A stretch of 64,000 bases of DNA from Jilunia laotingensis. GTDB lineage: Bacteria > Bacteroidota > Bacteroidia > Bacteroidales > Bacteroidaceae. Each line of letters opens with the position of its first letter. The first letter of the stretch is position 1. Shown one piece after another: positions 17,020-26,912 of this stretch. A program made the translations under genes and the position numbers. The notes below the pieces were generated by a model. The model was given only the letters and a program-made list of their open reading frames with translations. It ran no database searches and was not told where the DNA came from. The stretch covers positions 1,984,001 to 2,048,000 of the forward strand of contig NZ_JACRTF010000001.1 in NCBI RefSeq assembly GCF_014385165.1, read 5' to 3'.

Positions 17020-17901
17020 ATGTTGACAGATTCTTTCCTTGATTATCTCCGGTATGAACGGAACTATTCCGAAAAAACCGTATTAGCTTATGGTGAGGAT
17101 ATTGCTCAGTTGGCGGAGTTTGTTAAGGGAAAAAATGGAGATTTTAATCCGGTTGAAGTAAATCCGGGAATTATTCGTGAATGGATGATTTCATTGATGG
17201 ATAAGGGGTATACTTCGACATCTGTAAATCGTAAACTAAGTTCGCTCCGGTCATTCTATAAGTTCCTTTTAAAACGAGGAGAGGTGAACGTGGATCCGTT
17301 ACGTAAAATAGCGGGGCCTAAGAATAAAAAACCGCTTCCTTCTTTTTTGAAAGAGAGTGAAATGAATAAATTGCTGGATGAAACGGATTTTGGTGATGGA
17401 TTTAAAGGCGTCCGGGATCGTCTAATTATAGAGATGTTTTATGCCACCGGTATAAGGCTTTCGGAATTGATCGGTTTGGATGATAAGGATGTAGATTTCT
17501 CTGCTTCTCTTTTAAAAGTGACTGGAAAGAGAAATAAACAGAGGCTGATCCCTTTTGGCGATGAACTAAAGGAAGAGATGCTGATGTATGTCAATGTAAG
17601 GAATGAACGGGTTTTGATGAGGTCTGAAGCGTTTTTTGTGAAAGAAGATGGAGAAAGGCTTTATAAAAATTTGGTCTATAATTTAGTGAAACGAAACCTG
17701 TCGAAGGTAGTGACGTTAAAAAAGAGAAGTCCTCACGTGCTGAGGCATACTTTTGCCACAACAATGCTAAATAACGAGGCGGAATTGGGTGCGGTAAAAG
17801 AACTTTTAGGTCATAGTAGTCTAGCTACTACTGAGATATATACGCACACTACTTTTGAAGAACTTAAAAAAGTGTATAAACAGGCTCATCCGAGAGCTTA
17901 A
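17020..17901 (+). CDS. Tyrosine site-specific recombinase, XerC/XerD type
   Basis: A 293-residue DNA recombinase of the Xer family, which resolves chromosome dimers at dif. It has an N-terminal SAM-like core-binding domain (FLDYLRYERNYSEKTVLAY) and a C-terminal catalytic domain. Catalytic residues are visible: Arg in ATGIRLSEL, Lys in the GKRNKQR turn, His and Arg in HVLRHTFAT, His in LGHSSLATTE and the Tyr nucleophile in IYTHTT. The length and the absence of nearby att-like repeats or cargo genes argue for a housekeeping Xer rather than an integron or transposon integrase. The ATG at 17020 (MLTDSFLDYL) is preferred over a TTG at 16993. It lies between rpsU and hpf. I cannot decide between XerC and XerD. 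Confidence 0.9.
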   Translation: MLTDSFLDYLRYERNYSEKTVLAYGEDIAQLAEFVKGKNGDFNPVEVNPGIIREWMISLMDKGYTSTSVNRKLSSLRSFYKFLLKRGEVNVDPLRKIAGPKNKKPLPSFLKESEMNKLLDETDFGDGFKGVRDRLIIEMFYATGIRLSELIGLDDKDVDFSASLLKVTGKRNKQRLIPFGDELKEEMLMYVNVRNERVLMRSEAFFVKEDGERLYKNLVYNLVKRNLSKVVTLKKRSPHVLRHTFATTMLNNEAELGAVKELLGHSSLATTEIYTHTTFEELKKVYKQAHPRA

Positions 17902-17903
17902 AA

Positions 17904-17912
17904 AAAGGAGGT
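17904..17912 (+). promoter_or_regulatory. Perfect Shine-Dalgarno sequence for hpf
   Basis: AAAGGAGGT is complementary to nine bases of the usual 16S 3' tail and ends 4 bases before the hpf ATG. It begins right after the recombinase stop. Such a strong site is unusual here, where most starts have none. Confidence 0.85.
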
Positions 17913-17916
17913 AAGT

Positions 17917-18216
17917 ATGGAAATTAGAATTCAATCAATTCACTTTGACGCATCAGAGCAATTGCAGGCTTTCATTCAGAAGAAAGTGTCTAAGTTGGAG
18001 AAGTATTACGAAGATATAAAGAAAGTAGAGGTGTCATTAAAGGTAGTTAAACCGGAAGCGGCTGAGAATAAAGAAGCCGGTATTACAGTCTCTGTACCGA
18101 ATAATGAATTTTATGCGTGTAAGGTTTGCGATACGTTTGAAGAAGCAGTCGATTTAAGTGTCGAAGCGCTCGAGAAACAGCTGGTTAAATACAAGGAAAA
18201 ACAACGGACCAAATAA
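17917..18216 (+). CDS. hpf: Ribosome hibernation-promoting factor, short form
   Basis: A 99-residue HPF/YfiA-family protein (MEIRIQSIHFDASEQLQAFI..., then VSKLEKYYEDIKKVEVSLKV). It binds the decoding centre of idle ribosomes and stops translation in stationary phase. The length is that of the short form, without the C-terminal dimerisation domain of long HPF. It starts 15 bp after the recombinase stop and has a perfect Shine-Dalgarno sequence, which is unusual for this organism and suggests translational control. The tRNA operon promoter begins right after it. Confidence 0.92.
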   Translation: MEIRIQSIHFDASEQLQAFIQKKVSKLEKYYEDIKKVEVSLKVVKPEAAENKEAGITVSVPNNEFYACKVCDTFEEAVDLSVEALEKQLVKYKEKQRTK

Positions 18217-18231
18217 AAAGTTCGCAAATAT

Positions 18232-18262
18232 TTTGCGGAAAAGAAATAAATAACTAAATTTG
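18232..18262 (+). promoter_or_regulatory. Promoter of the tRNA-tuf transcript (TTTG-N19-TAnnTTTG)
   Basis: TTTG at 18232-18235 and TAAATTTG at 18255-18262 are 19 bp apart, an exact match to the Bacteroides consensus. The first tRNA starts about 50 bp downstream. Confidence 0.85.
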
Positions 18263-18312
18263 CAGCCGTTTCGCTCGCGTTAGAACGTGACGGTTGCATT
18301 TTTTGAATAGTT

Positions 18313-18386
18313 GCCTCTTTAGCTCAGTTGGCCAGAGCACGTGATTTGTAATCTCGGGGTCGTTGGTTCGAATCCGACAAGAGGCT
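18313..18386 (+). tRNA. tRNA-Thr (anticodon TGT)
   Basis: A cloverleaf of 74 nt with acceptor GCCTCTT/AAGAGGC, D-arm GCTC/GAGC, anticodon loop TTTGTAA and T-arm GTTGG-TTCGAAT-CCGAC. CCA is not encoded. The anticodon stem CGTGA/TCTCG has a T-T mismatch at its middle pair. Confidence 0.95.
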
Positions 18387-18419
18387 CGAGGATGTGCGAA
18401 AGTCATCCGTAGCATTTTA

Positions 18420-18502
18420 GGGCAAATACCAGAGTGGCCAAATGGGGCAGACTGTAAATCTGCTGGCTTACGCCTTCGGTGGTTCGAATCCATCTTTGCC
18501 CA
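18420..18502 (+). tRNA. tRNA-Tyr (anticodon GTA)
   Basis: An 83-nt class II tRNA with acceptor GGGCAAA/TTTGCCC, anticodon GTA in the loop CTGTAAA, a long variable arm (GGCTTACGCCTTC) and T-loop TTCGAAT. Confidence 0.95.
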
Positions 18503-18538
18503 CAAAAAAAAAGACCGAAAGACAATTTTGGCGAGAAT

Positions 18539-18611
18539 GCGGAAGTAGCTCAGTTGATAGAGCATTAGCCTTCCAAGCTGAGGGTCGCGGGTTTGAGCCC
18601 CGTCTTCCGCT
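18539..18611 (+). tRNA. tRNA-Gly (anticodon TCC)
   Basis: A 73-nt cloverleaf with acceptor GCGGAAG/CTTCCGC, anticodon TCC in the loop CTTCCAA and T-arm GCGGG-TTTGAGC-CCCGT. CCA is not encoded. Confidence 0.95.
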
Positions 18612-18625
18612 CTTATAATTTTCTT

Positions 18626-18697
<72 letters not shown>

Positions 18698-18746
18698 CAT
18701 AACATGTAAATGCTGATTATTAATCAAATAAATAACAAGTAAAGCT

Positions 18747-19931
18747 ATGGCTAAAGAGAAATTTGAACGTACCAAACCGCACGTAAACATTGGTACAATC
18801 GGTCACGTAGACCACGGTAAGACAACGTTGACAGCTGCTATCACTACAGTGTTGGCAAAGAAAGGTCTTTCAGAACTGCGCTCTTTCGATTCTATCGATA
18901 ACGCTCCTGAAGAAAAAGAAAGAGGTATTACTATCAATACTTCACACGTAGAATATCAGACTGCTAACCGTCACTATGCTCACGTTGACTGTCCGGGACA
19001 CGCTGACTACGTTAAAAACATGGTAACTGGTGCTGCTCAGATGGACGGTGCTATCATCGTAGTTGCTGCTACTGATGGTCCGATGCCTCAGACTCGTGAA
19101 CACATCCTTTTGGCTCGTCAGGTAAACGTGCCTCGTTTGGTTGTTTTCATGAATAAGTGCGATATGGTTGATGATGCTGAAATGTTGGAACTCGTTGAAA
19201 TGGAAATGAGAGAACTTCTTTCATTCTATGATTTCGATGGTGACAATACTCCTATCATTCAGGGTTCTGCTCTTGGTGCATTGAACGGTGTAGAAAAATG
19301 GGAAGACAAAGTTATGGAGCTGATGGAAGCAGTTGATAACTGGATTCCACTTCCTCCGCGTGATGTTGATAAACCTTTCTTGATGCCGGTTGAAGACGTG
19401 TTCTCTATCACAGGTCGTGGTACTGTAGCAACAGGTCGTATCGAAACAGGTGTTATCCATGTAGGTGATGAAATTGAAATCCTCGGCTTGGGTGAAGATA
19501 AGAAATCTGTTGTAACTGGCGTTGAAATGTTCCGCAAATTGCTGGATCAGGGTGAAGCTGGTGATAACGTAGGTTTGTTGCTTCGTGGTATTGATAAGAA
19601 CGAAATCAAACGTGGTATGGTTCTTTGTAAACCGGGTCAGATTAAACCGCACTCTAAATTCAAAGCTGAGGTTTATATCTTGAAGAAAGAAGAAGGTGGT
19701 CGTCATACTCCGTTCCATAACAAATATCGTCCTCAGTTCTATTTGCGTACTATGGACTGTACTGGTGAAATCACTTTGCCGGAAGGAACTGAAATGGTAA
19801 TGCCGGGTGATAACGTAACTATTACTGTAGAATTGATCTATCCGGTAGCATTGAATCCGGGTCTTCGTTTCGCTATCCGCGAAGGTGGACGTACGGTAGG
19901 TGCTGGTCAGATTACTGAAATTCTTGACTAA
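18747..19931 (+). CDS. tuf: Elongation factor Tu
   Basis: A 394-residue GTPase that delivers aminoacyl-tRNA to the ribosome. Motifs seen are G1 [12 protein letters not shown]3 [13 protein letters not shown] (with the catalytic His) and G4 NKCDMVDD, followed by two beta-barrel domains ending at [14 protein letters not shown]. As usual in Bacteroidetes it sits in a tRNA cluster rather than behind fusA. It is probably transcribed from the promoter at 18232, together with the four upstream tRNAs. A perfect 15-bp hairpin lies between it and tRNA-Trp. Confidence 0.98.
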   Translation: MAKEKFERTKPHVNIGTIGHVDHGKTTLTAAITTVLAKKGLSELRSFDSIDNAPEEKERGITINTSHVEYQTANRHYAHVDCPGHADYVKNMVTGAAQMDGAIIVVAATDGPMPQTREHILLARQVNVPRLVVFMNKCDMVDDAEMLELVEMEMRELLSFYDFDGDNTPIIQGSALGALNGVEKWEDKVMELMEAVDNWIPLPPRDVDKPFLMPVEDVFSITGRGTVATGRIETGVIHVGDEIEILGLGEDKKSVVTGVEMFRKLLDQGEAGDNVGLLLRGIDKNEIKRGMVLCKPGQIKPHSKFKAEVYILKKEEGGRHTPFHNKYRPQFYLRTMDCTGEITLPEGTEMVMPGDNVTITVELIYPVALNPGLRFAIREGGRTVGAGQITEILD

Positions 19932-19944
19932 TATCCAATAAATT

Positions 19945-19978
19945 TAATCAGTTCCCGATAACCATCGGGAACTGATTA
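19945..19978 (+). terminator. Perfect hairpin between tuf and tRNA-Trp
   Basis: A 15-bp perfect stem (TAATCAGTTCCCGAT with ATCGGGAACTGATTA) and an AACC loop. There is no T-tract after it (GTTACAAAC), so it may be a processing or stability element rather than a terminator. Confidence 0.6.
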
Positions 19979-19985
19979 GTTACAA

Positions 19986-20058
19986 ACGGGAGTAGCTCAG
20001 TTGGTAGAGCACCGGTCTCCAAAACCGGGTGTCGGGAGTTCGAGCCTCTCCTCCCGTG
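19986..20058 (+). tRNA. tRNA-Trp (anticodon CCA)
   Basis: A 73-nt cloverleaf with acceptor ACGGGAG/CTCCCGT, anticodon stem CGGTC/AACCG-type, loop with CCA, and T-arm GGGAG-TTCGAGC-CTCTC. It precedes secE by 14 bp, the standard order trpT-secE-nusG. Confidence 0.95.
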
Positions 20059-20072
20059 CTAATTTTTATAAG

Positions 20073-20264
20073 ATGAAGAAAGTATTTACTTATATTAAAG
20101 AATCTTACGACGAACTTGTTCATAAAGTATCGTGGCCTACGTATTCTGAATTAACCAGTAGTGCAGTTGCTGTTTTATATGCTTCCCTGATAATTGCAGT
20201 AGTGGTGTTCCTTTTGGATCTCTGTTTCCAAAACTTAATGGAAAACTTAATTTATCCACATTAA
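20073..20264 (+). CDS. secE: Preprotein translocase subunit SecE
   Basis: A 63-residue single-span membrane protein (MKKVFTYIKESYDELVHKVSWPTYSEL, then a hydrophobic helix of about 20 residues). It clamps SecY in the SecYEG channel. The conserved KVSWPT motif marks the amphipathic helix before the span. The start is placed just after tRNA-Trp; the longer open frame would run into the tRNA. nusG follows after 12 bp. Confidence 0.95.
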   Translation: MKKVFTYIKESYDELVHKVSWPTYSELTSSAVAVLYASLIIAVVVFLLDLCFQNLMENLIYPH

Positions 20265-20276
20265 AAAAAGAGTACG

Positions 20277-20819
20277 ATGTCTGAGATTGAAAAAAAATGG
20301 TACGTTTTGCGTGCTATTAGTGGTAAAGAAGCTAAGGTAAAAGAGTATCTTGAGGCTGATATTAAAAACAGCGACCTTGGTGAGTATGTATCTCAGGTAT
20401 TGATTCCTACCGAAAAGGTATATCAGGTTCGCAATGGTAAAAAAATTGTGAAGGAAAGAAGTTATCTTCCTGGTTATGTCTTGGTGGAGGCTGCTCTGGT
20501 TGGTGAGGTCGCTCACCACTTGAGAAATACGCCTAATGTGATAGGTTTTTTAGGTGGTTCCGATAAACCGGTGCCCCTCAGACAATCGGAAGTGAATCGA
20601 ATACTTGGTACAGTTGACGAACTGCAAGAGACAGGAGAAGAGTTAAATATCCCGTATGTTGTAGGCGAAACTGTAAAGGTTACTTTTGGTCCTTTCAGCG
20701 GATTCAGTGGTATCATTGAAGAAGTGAACAGTGAAAAGAAGAAACTTAAGGTCATGGTGAAGATATTCGGGCGAAAAACACCGCTTGAATTAGGCTTTAT
20801 GCAAGTAGAAAAAGAATAA
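20277..20819 (+). CDS. nusG: Transcription termination/antitermination protein NusG
   Basis: A 180-residue protein with an N-terminal NGN domain (KKWYVLRAISGKEAKVKEYL, SYLPGYVLVEA) that binds RNA polymerase, and a C-terminal KOW domain (GETVKVTFGPFSGFSGIIEEV) that contacts Rho or ribosomal protein S10. It has normal length and no inserted domain. It sits between secE and rplK, the conserved order. Confidence 0.96.
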   Translation: MSEIEKKWYVLRAISGKEAKVKEYLEADIKNSDLGEYVSQVLIPTEKVYQVRNGKKIVKERSYLPGYVLVEAALVGEVAHHLRNTPNVIGFLGGSDKPVPLRQSEVNRILGTVDELQETGEELNIPYVVGETVKVTFGPFSGFSGIIEEVNSEKKKLKVMVKIFGRKTPLELGFMQVEKE

Positions 20820-20876
20820 TGCAGGTGTTACGCTGTAGTATTCTTTATTAATTTTTATATATAAATCAATTAGAAA

Positions 20877-21320
20877 ATGGCTAAAGAAGTTGCTGGACTA
20901 ATCAAATTACAGATTAAAGGAGGCGCTGCAAATCCATCACCTCCCGTTGGACCTGCATTGGGTTCTAAGGGAATCAATATCATGGAATTTTGCAAGCAAT
21001 TCAATGCCAGAACCCAGGACAAGGCAGGTAAAATATTACCTGTTATCATTACTTACTACGCAGATAAGTCTTTCGATTTTGTAATCAAGACTCCTCCCGT
21101 TGCTATTCAATTGCTTGAAGTAGCTAAGGTAAAGAGTGGTTCTGCTGAGCCTAACCGTAAGAAAGTTGCCGAGTTGACTTGGGAACAGGTTCGTACGATT
21201 GCTCAGGACAAAATGGTTGACTTGAACTGTTTTACTGTGGAAGCTGCCATGAAAATGGTTGCAGGTACAGCTAGAAGTATGGGTATCGCTGTAAAAGGGG
21301 ACTTCCCGGTTAATAACTAA
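20877..21320 (+). CDS. rplK: 50S ribosomal protein uL11
   Basis: A 147-residue protein with the N-terminal motif [21 protein letters not shown] and a C-terminal rRNA-binding domain. It forms the base of the L7/L12 stalk in the GTPase centre and is needed for stringent-response sensing. It starts the rplKAJL block, with rplA 15 bp downstream. Confidence 0.97.
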   Translation: MAKEVAGLIKLQIKGGAANPSPPVGPALGSKGINIMEFCKQFNARTQDKAGKILPVIITYYADKSFDFVIKTPPVAIQLLEVAKVKSGSAEPNRKKVAELTWEQVRTIAQDKMVDLNCFTVEAAMKMVAGTARSMGIAVKGDFPVNN

Positions 21321-21335
21321 TAAACTTCAATTGTA

Positions 21336-22034
21336 ATGGGTAAACTGACAAAAAATCAAAAGTTAGCTGCAGGAAAGATTGAAGCAGGGAAAGCATACTC
21401 ACTGAAAGAGGCTGCATCTTTGGTAAAGGAAATTACTTTTACCAAGTTTGATGCTTCATTAGATATAGATGTACGTTTAGGTGTTGACCCACGTAAGGCT
21501 AACCAGATGGTGAGAGGTGTCGTTTCACTTCCTCACGGTACGGGTAAGCAAGTTCGTGTGTTGGCTCTTTGTACACCGGATGCTGAAGCTGCTGCAAAAG
21601 AAGCTGGTGCCGACTATGTTGGTCTGGACGAATATATCGAAAAGATCAAAGGTGGATGGACAGATATTGATGTGATTATCACTATGCCATCTATCATGGG
21701 TAAAATTGGTGCGCTCGGTCGTGTACTCGGTCCTCGTGGATTGATGCCTAACCCGAAGAGTGGTACTGTAACTATGGATGTTGCTAAAGCTGTAAAAGAA
21801 GTAAAACAAGGTAAGATTGACTTTAAAGTTGATAAGAGCGGTATCGTTCATACCTCGGTTGGTAAAGTTTCATTCACTCCGGAACAAATTCGCGACAACG
21901 CAAAAGAGTTCATTGCTACATTGAATAAACTGAAACCATCTGCAGCCAAGGGTACATATATTAAGAGTATTTATCTTTCTAGCACGATGAGTGCAGGTAT
22001 CAAAATCGATCCCAAAACAGTAGAGGAAATCTAA
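21336..22034 (+). CDS. rplA: 50S ribosomal protein uL1
   Basis: A 232-residue protein with the L1 signature [21 protein letters not shown]. It forms the mobile L1 stalk that handles exiting tRNA and, in other bacteria, represses its own rplKA mRNA. Only 15 bp separate it from rplK and from rplJ. Confidence 0.97.
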   Translation: MGKLTKNQKLAAGKIEAGKAYSLKEAASLVKEITFTKFDASLDIDVRLGVDPRKANQMVRGVVSLPHGTGKQVRVLALCTPDAEAAAKEAGADYVGLDEYIEKIKGGWTDIDVIITMPSIMGKIGALGRVLGPRGLMPNPKSGTVTMDVAKAVKEVKQGKIDFKVDKSGIVHTSVGKVSFTPEQIRDNAKEFIATLNKLKPSAAKGTYIKSIYLSSTMSAGIKIDPKTVEEI

Positions 22035-22049
22035 TAAAACGGAGGAATA

Positions 22050-22568
22050 ATGAGAAAGGAAGATAAAAATACGATTATTGCACAGATTGCTGAGACAATA
22101 AAGGAATATGGACACTTCTACTTAGTAGATGTAACAGCTATGAATGCAGCTGCTACCAGTGAATTGAGAAGAGCATGTTTCAAAGCAGACATCAAATTGA
22201 TGGTTGTTAAGAACACATTGCTTCACAAGGCACTTGAGTCTCTTGAAGAAGATTTTTCTCCGCTTTATAGCTCTTTGACAGGTACTACGGCCGTTATGCT
22301 TTGTAACATTGCTAACGCGCCTGCAAAGTTGATTAAAGATAAGGCTAAAAACGGAGTTCCTGGACTGAAAGCAGCATATGCAGAAGAAAGCTTCTACGTT
22401 GGTGCAGACCAGTTGGATGCTCTCATCAGTATCAAGAGTAAGAATGAGGTTATTGCCGATATCGTTGCATTGCTGCAATCACCGGCCAAGAATGTTATTT
22501 CTGCTCTTCAATCAGGTGGAAACACCCTTCACGGACTTCTCAAAACTCTTGGTGAACGTCCAGAATAA
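22050..22568 (+). CDS. rplJ: 50S ribosomal protein uL10
   Basis: A 172-residue stalk protein (MRKEDKNTIIAQIAETIKEYGHFYLVDV...) that anchors L7/L12 dimers through its C-terminal helix. A GGAGG Shine-Dalgarno core lies 4 bp before the ATG (CGGAGG at 22040-22045), one of the few strong ones in the window. L10 autoregulates its operon in other bacteria. No long leader is visible here, since rplA ends 15 bp upstream. Confidence 0.96.
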   Translation: MRKEDKNTIIAQIAETIKEYGHFYLVDVTAMNAAATSELRRACFKADIKLMVVKNTLLHKALESLEEDFSPLYSSLTGTTAVMLCNIANAPAKLIKDKAKNGVPGLKAAYAEESFYVGADQLDALISIKSKNEVIADIVALLQSPAKNVISALQSGGNTLHGLLKTLGERPE

Positions 22569-22614
22569 ATTTATAAATCAACAAAGTAATTAAACAATTA
22601 AAATCATACAAAAA

Positions 22615-22989
22615 ATGGCAGATTTGAAAGCTTTTGCAGAACAACTAGTTAACTTGACAGTAAAAGAAGTTAATGAACTTGCAACTATCCTTAAAGATGA
22701 ATACGGTATTGAACCTGCTGCTGCAGCTGTAGCTGTTGCTGCTGGTCCTGCAGCTGGTGCTGCTGCTGTAGAAGAAAAAAGTTCTTTCGACGTAGTATTA
22801 AAGAGCGCTGGTGCAGCTAAACTTCAGGTTGTAAAAGCCGTTAAAGAAGCTTGTGGACTTGGCTTGAAAGAAGCTAAAGACATGGTAGACGGCGCTCCTA
22901 GTGTAGTAAAAGAAGGTTTGGCTAAAGACGAAGCAGAATCATTGAAGAAAACATTGGAAGAAGCTGGAGCTGAAGTTGAACTTAAATAA
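22615..22989 (+). CDS. rplL: 50S ribosomal protein bL12 (L7/L12)
   Basis: A 124-residue stalk protein with an N-terminal dimerisation helix, an alanine-rich hinge (about residues 36-52) and the C-terminal factor-binding domain ([21 protein letters not shown]...[12 protein letters not shown]). It recruits EF-Tu and EF-G. It is followed by a strong terminator-like attenuator before rpoB. Confidence 0.97.
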   Translation: MADLKAFAEQLVNLTVKEVNELATILKDEYGIEPAAAAVAVAAGPAAGAAAVEEKSSFDVVLKSAGAAKLQVVKAVKEACGLGLKEAKDMVDGAPSVVKEGLAKDEAESLKKTLEEAGAEVELK

Positions 22990-23014
22990 CATTAGCCTGG
23001 AAATCAGGTAATTC

Positions 23015-23052
23015 GGTTAAGAATCCTTCGAAAAAGGATTCTTAACCTTTTT
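23015..23052 (+). terminator. Attenuator/terminator between rplL and rpoB
   Basis: A perfect 14-bp stem (GGTTAAGAATCCTT with AAGGATTCTTAACC), a CGAAA loop and a TTTTT tail. It is strong enough to stop part of the transcription, lowering RNA polymerase subunits relative to ribosomal proteins. Confidence 0.88.
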
Positions 23053-23093
23053 GTGTATATATTTAAAATTAAGTTCTCCAAATTCATTGACAG

Positions 23094-26000
23094 ATGTCTT
23101 CAAATACTGTAAATCAAAGAGTTAATTTTGCTTCGACTAAGAATCCGCTTGAATATCCGGATTTTCTGGAAGTACAATTGAAGTCATTCCAAGACTTTCT
23201 ACAACTAGACACCCCGCCCGAGAAGCGTAAGAACGAGGGATTGTATAAAGTATTTGCTGAAAACTTCCCTATTGCCGATACAAGAAACAATTTTGTACTT
23301 GAGTTTTTGGATTACTATATTGATCCGCCGCGTTATACCATTGATGATTGTATAGAGCGTGGGCTTACTTATAGTGTTCCTTTGAAAGCAAAACTTAAGT
23401 TGTACTGTACCGACCCCGATCATGAAGATTTCGATACCGTGATACAGGATGTATTCCTTGGTCCGATTCCTTACATGACTGATAAGGCAACTTTTGTAAT
23501 AAATGGTGCCGAACGTGTAGTTGTGTCTCAGCTTCATCGTTCTCCGGGTGTGTTCTTCGGTCAGAGTGTACATGCTAATGGCACGAAGCTTTATTCGGCT
23601 CGTATTATTCCATTCAAGGGTTCATGGATCGAGTTTGCTACCGACATCAACAACGTGATGTATGCTTACATCGACCGTAAGAAAAAATTGCCTGTTACAA
23701 CGCTGTTGAGAGCGATTGGCTTTGAAAATGATAAGGACATTCTTGAGATTTTCAACCTAGCAGAGGATGTGAAGGTAAATAAGACCAATCTTAAGAAAAT
23801 TGTAGGCCGTAAGTTGGCTGCTCGTGTTTTGAAAACCTGGATTGAAGATTTTGTTGATGAAGATACCGGTGAGGTAGTTTCTATCGAGCGTAATGAAGTT
23901 ATTATCGACCGTGAGACTGTCATCGAGGAGGAACATATCAATGAAATTATCGAATCGGGCGTTCAGAACATCCTGATCCATAAGGATGAACCGAACCAGT
24001 CCGACTATTCTATAATATATAATACACTGCAGAAGGACCCGAGTAACTCGGAAAAAGAAGCTGTACTGTACATCTACCGGCAGTTGCGTAATGCAGATCC
24101 GGCTGATGATGCCAGCGCACGTGAGGTTATTAATAACCTGTTCTTCTCAGAAAAACGGTATGACCTTGGGGATGTAGGTCGTTATAGAATCAACAAGAAG
24201 TTGAATCTGACGACTGATATGGACGTACGCGTTCTTACCAAGGAAGATATCATTGAGATCATCAAATATCTGATTGAGTTGATTAACTCAAAGGCAGATG
24301 TGGATGATATTGACCACTTGAGCAACCGCCGTGTACGTACTGTAGGTGAACAGTTATCTAATCAATTTGCTGTAGGTTTGGCTCGTATGTCACGTACCAT
24401 TCGGGAACGAATGAATGTCCGTGACAATGAGGTGTTTACTCCGATTGATTTGATCAATGCGAAGACGATTTCTTCTGTCATTAATTCGTTCTTTGGAACA
24501 AATGCATTATCGCAATTCATGGATCAAACGAACCCATTGGCAGAGATCACTCATAAACGTCGTATGTCTGCTCTTGGTCCTGGCGGTTTATCTCGTGAAC
24601 GGGCCGGATTTGAGGTTCGTGACGTGCATTATACGCATTATGGTCGGCTTTGCCCGATCGAAACTCCGGAAGGTCCAAACATCGGTTTGATTTCATCTTT
24701 GTGTGTATTCGCCAAAATTAACGACCTCGGATTTATTGAAACTCCTTATCGTAAAGTCGATGGAAGCAGGGTAGATCTTTCTGATAATGGTTTGGTATAT
24801 TTGACTGCTGAAGAGGAAGAAGGTAAGATTATTGCTCAGGGTAATGCTCCGTTGAATGATGATGGTACATTTGTTCGTAACAAAGTAAAATCTCGTCAAG
24901 ATGCTGATTTCCCTGTAGTTGAGCCTGCAGAAGTTGAGCTAATGGATGTTTCTCCACAGCAAATTGCTTCTATTGCAGCATCATTGATTCCGTTCTTGGA
25001 GCATGATGATGCTAATCGTGCATTGATGGGATCGAACATGATGCGCCAGGCAGTACCATTGTTGAGAAGTGAAGCTCCGATTGTAGGTACGGGTATCGAA
25101 CGCCAGTTGGTTAGAGATTCGCGCACGCAGATCACTGCTGAAGGGGATGGAGTGATTGATTTTGTTGATGCTACTACTATTCGTATTCTTTACGATCGTA
25201 CGGAAGATGAAGAGTTTGTAAGTTTCGAACCAGCTCTGAAGGAATATAGAATACCTAAATTCCGTAAGACTAACCAAAATATGACCATCGACCTACGGCC
25301 TACCTGCAATAGAGGTGATCGAGTGACCAAAGGACAGATCCTGACAGAAGGTTATTCTACAGAAAACGGTGAACTTGCATTAGGTAAGAACTTACTTGTT
25401 GCTTATATGCCTTGGAAAGGATATAACTATGAGGATGCTATCGTGTTGAACGAACGTGTGGTTCGTGAAGACTTGCTTACTTCTGTGCATGTGGAAGAAT
25501 ATTCTTTGGAGGTTCGTGAGACTAAACGTGGTATGGAAGAGTTGACTTCTGATATTCCTAATGTAAGTGAAGAAGCAACCAAAGATCTTGATGAAAACGG
25601 TATTGTACGAATTGGTGCCCGTATTCAGCCGGGTGATATCATGATTGGTAAGATCACTCCAAAAGGTGAATCTGATCCTTCTCCGGAAGAAAAGTTACTC
25701 CGTGCTATTTTTGGTGACAAGGCTGGTGATGTTAAAGATGCTTCTTTGAAAGCTTCTCCTTCCCTGAAAGGTGTTGTCATTGATAAGAAACTTTTCTCAC
25801 GAGTTATCAAGAATCGTAGCTCTAAATTGGCAGACAAGGCATTGCTTCCTAAGATTGATGATGAATTTGAAGGAAAGGCTTCTGATTTAAAGCGCATTCT
25901 TGTAAAGAAATTGATGACGCTTACTGAAGGTAAGGTTTCTCAAGGAGTGAAAGACTATTTGGGAGCTGAAGTTGTTGCGAAGGGTGCAAAATTCAGTGCT

Positions 26001-26906
26001 TCCGATTTCGATTCACTTGACTTTACTTCTATTCAGTTGAGCAACTGGACAAATGATGACCACACTAACGGTTTGATCCGTGACCTGGTTATGAACTATA
26101 TTAAGAAATATAAAGAACTGGATGCTGAGTTGAAACGTAAGAAGTTTGCTATCACTATCGGTGATGAACTTCCTGCCGGAATCATCCAAATGGCTAAAGT
26201 ATATATTGCCAAGAAGCGTAAGATCGGTGTTGGTGATAAAATGGCTGGTCGTCACGGTAATAAGGGTATCGTTTCACGTGTTGTACGTCAGGAAGATATG
26301 CCGTTCTTGGCAGATGGTACACCGGTTGACATTGTATTGAACCCATTGGGTGTACCTTCACGTATGAACATTGGGCAGATATTTGAAGCTGTTCTTGGAC
26401 GTGCAGGTAAACAGCTCGGTGTGAAGTTTGCTACTCCTATCTTTGATGGTGCTACAATGGACGATTTGAATGAATGGACTGATAAGGCTGGTTTGCCACG
26501 TTATTGCAAGACATACCTTTGTGATGGTGGTACGGGCGAACAGTTCGACCAGCCTGCAACGGTCGGTGTGACTTATATGTTAAAACTCGGTCACATGGTT
26601 GAAGACAAGATGCACGCACGTTCTATCGGCCCGTATTCATTGATTACTCAGCAACCACTAGGTGGTAAGGCTCAGTTCGGTGGTCAGCGTTTCGGAGAAA
26701 TGGAGGTTTGGGCACTCGAAGGCTTTGGCGCAGCGCATATACTCCAGGAAATCCTAACAATCAAGTCTGATGATGTTGTAGGACGTTCTAAGGCTTATGA
26801 AGCTATTGTTAAGGGTGAACCAATGCCGCAACCCGGTATTCCTGAATCTTTGAATGTGTTGTTACACGAATTGAGAGGTTTGGGCTTGAGTATTAACCTG
26901 GAATAA
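23094..26906 (+). CDS. rpoB: DNA-directed RNA polymerase subunit beta
   Basis: A 1270-residue catalytic subunit of RNA polymerase. The rifampicin pocket is present and looks sensitive by sequence: [18 protein letters not shown] and [15 protein letters not shown] keep the residues equal to E. coli Asp516, His526 and Ser531. Other blocks seen are [34 protein letters not shown] and [20 protein letters not shown] near the C-terminus. It starts 104 bp after rplL, beyond the attenuator, and is followed by rpoC after a gap with inverted repeats. Confidence 0.98.
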   Translation: MSSNTVNQRVNFASTKNPLEYPDFLEVQLKSFQDFLQLDTPPEKRKNEGLYKVFAENFPIADTRNNFVLEFLDYYIDPPRYTIDDCIERGLTYSVPLKAKLKLYCTDPDHEDFDTVIQDVFLGPIPYMTDKATFVINGAERVVVSQLHRSPGVFFGQSVHANGTKLYSARIIPFKGSWIEFATDINNVMYAYIDRKKKLPVTTLLRAIGFENDKDILEIFNLAEDVKVNKTNLKKIVGRKLAARVLKTWIEDFVDEDTGEVVSIERNEVIIDRETVIEEEHINEIIESGVQNILIHKDEPNQSDYSIIYNTLQKDPSNSEKEAVLYIYRQLRNADPADDASAREVINNLFFSEKRYDLGDVGRYRINKKLNLTTDMDVRVLTKEDIIEIIKYLIELINSKADVDDIDHLSNRRVRTVGEQLSNQFAVGLARMSRTIRERMNVRDNEVFTPIDLINAKTISSVINSFFGTNALSQFMDQTNPLAEITHKRRMSALGPGGLSRERAGFEVRDVHYTHYGRLCPIETPEGPNIGLISSLCVFAKINDLGFIETPYRKVDGSRVDLSDNGLVYLTAEEEEGKIIAQGNAPLNDDGTFVRNKVKSRQDADFPVVEPAEVELMDVSPQQIASIAASLIPFLEHDDANRALMGSNMMRQAVPLLRSEAPIVGTGIERQLVRDSRTQITAEGDGVIDFVDATTIRILYDRTEDEEFVSFEPALKEYRIPKFRKTNQNMTIDLRPTCNRGDRVTKGQILTEGYSTENGELALGKNLLVAYMPWKGYNYEDAIVLNERVVREDLLTSVHVEEYSLEVRETKRGMEELTSDIPNVSEEATKDLDENGIVRIGARIQPGDIMIGKITPKGESDPSPEEKLLRAIFGDKAGDVKDASLKASPSLKGVVIDKKLFSRVIKNRSSKLADKALLPKIDDEFEGKASDLKRILVKKLMTLTEGKVSQGVKDYLGAEVVAKGAKFSASDFDSLDFTSIQLSNWTNDDHTNGLIRDLVMNYIKKYKELDAELKRKKFAITIGDELPAGIIQMAKVYIAKKRKIGVGDKMAGRHGNKGIVSRVVRQEDMPFLADGTPVDIVLNPLGVPSRMNIGQIFEAVLGRAGKQLGVKFATPIFDGATMDDLNEWTDKAGLPRYCKTYLCDGGTGEQFDQPATVGVTYMLKLGHMVEDKMHARSIGPYSLITQQPLGGKAQFGGQRFGEMEVWALEGFGAAHILQEILTIKSDDVVGRSKAYEAIVKGEPMPQPGIPESLNVLLHELRGLGLSINLE

Positions 26907-26912
26907 TTATTT

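Noticed and set aside
17020..17901. Recombinase considered as an integrase of a mobile element
   Set aside because: It has the size and motifs of a housekeeping Xer protein, sits between rpsU and hpf, and has no att repeats, cargo or phage genes around it.
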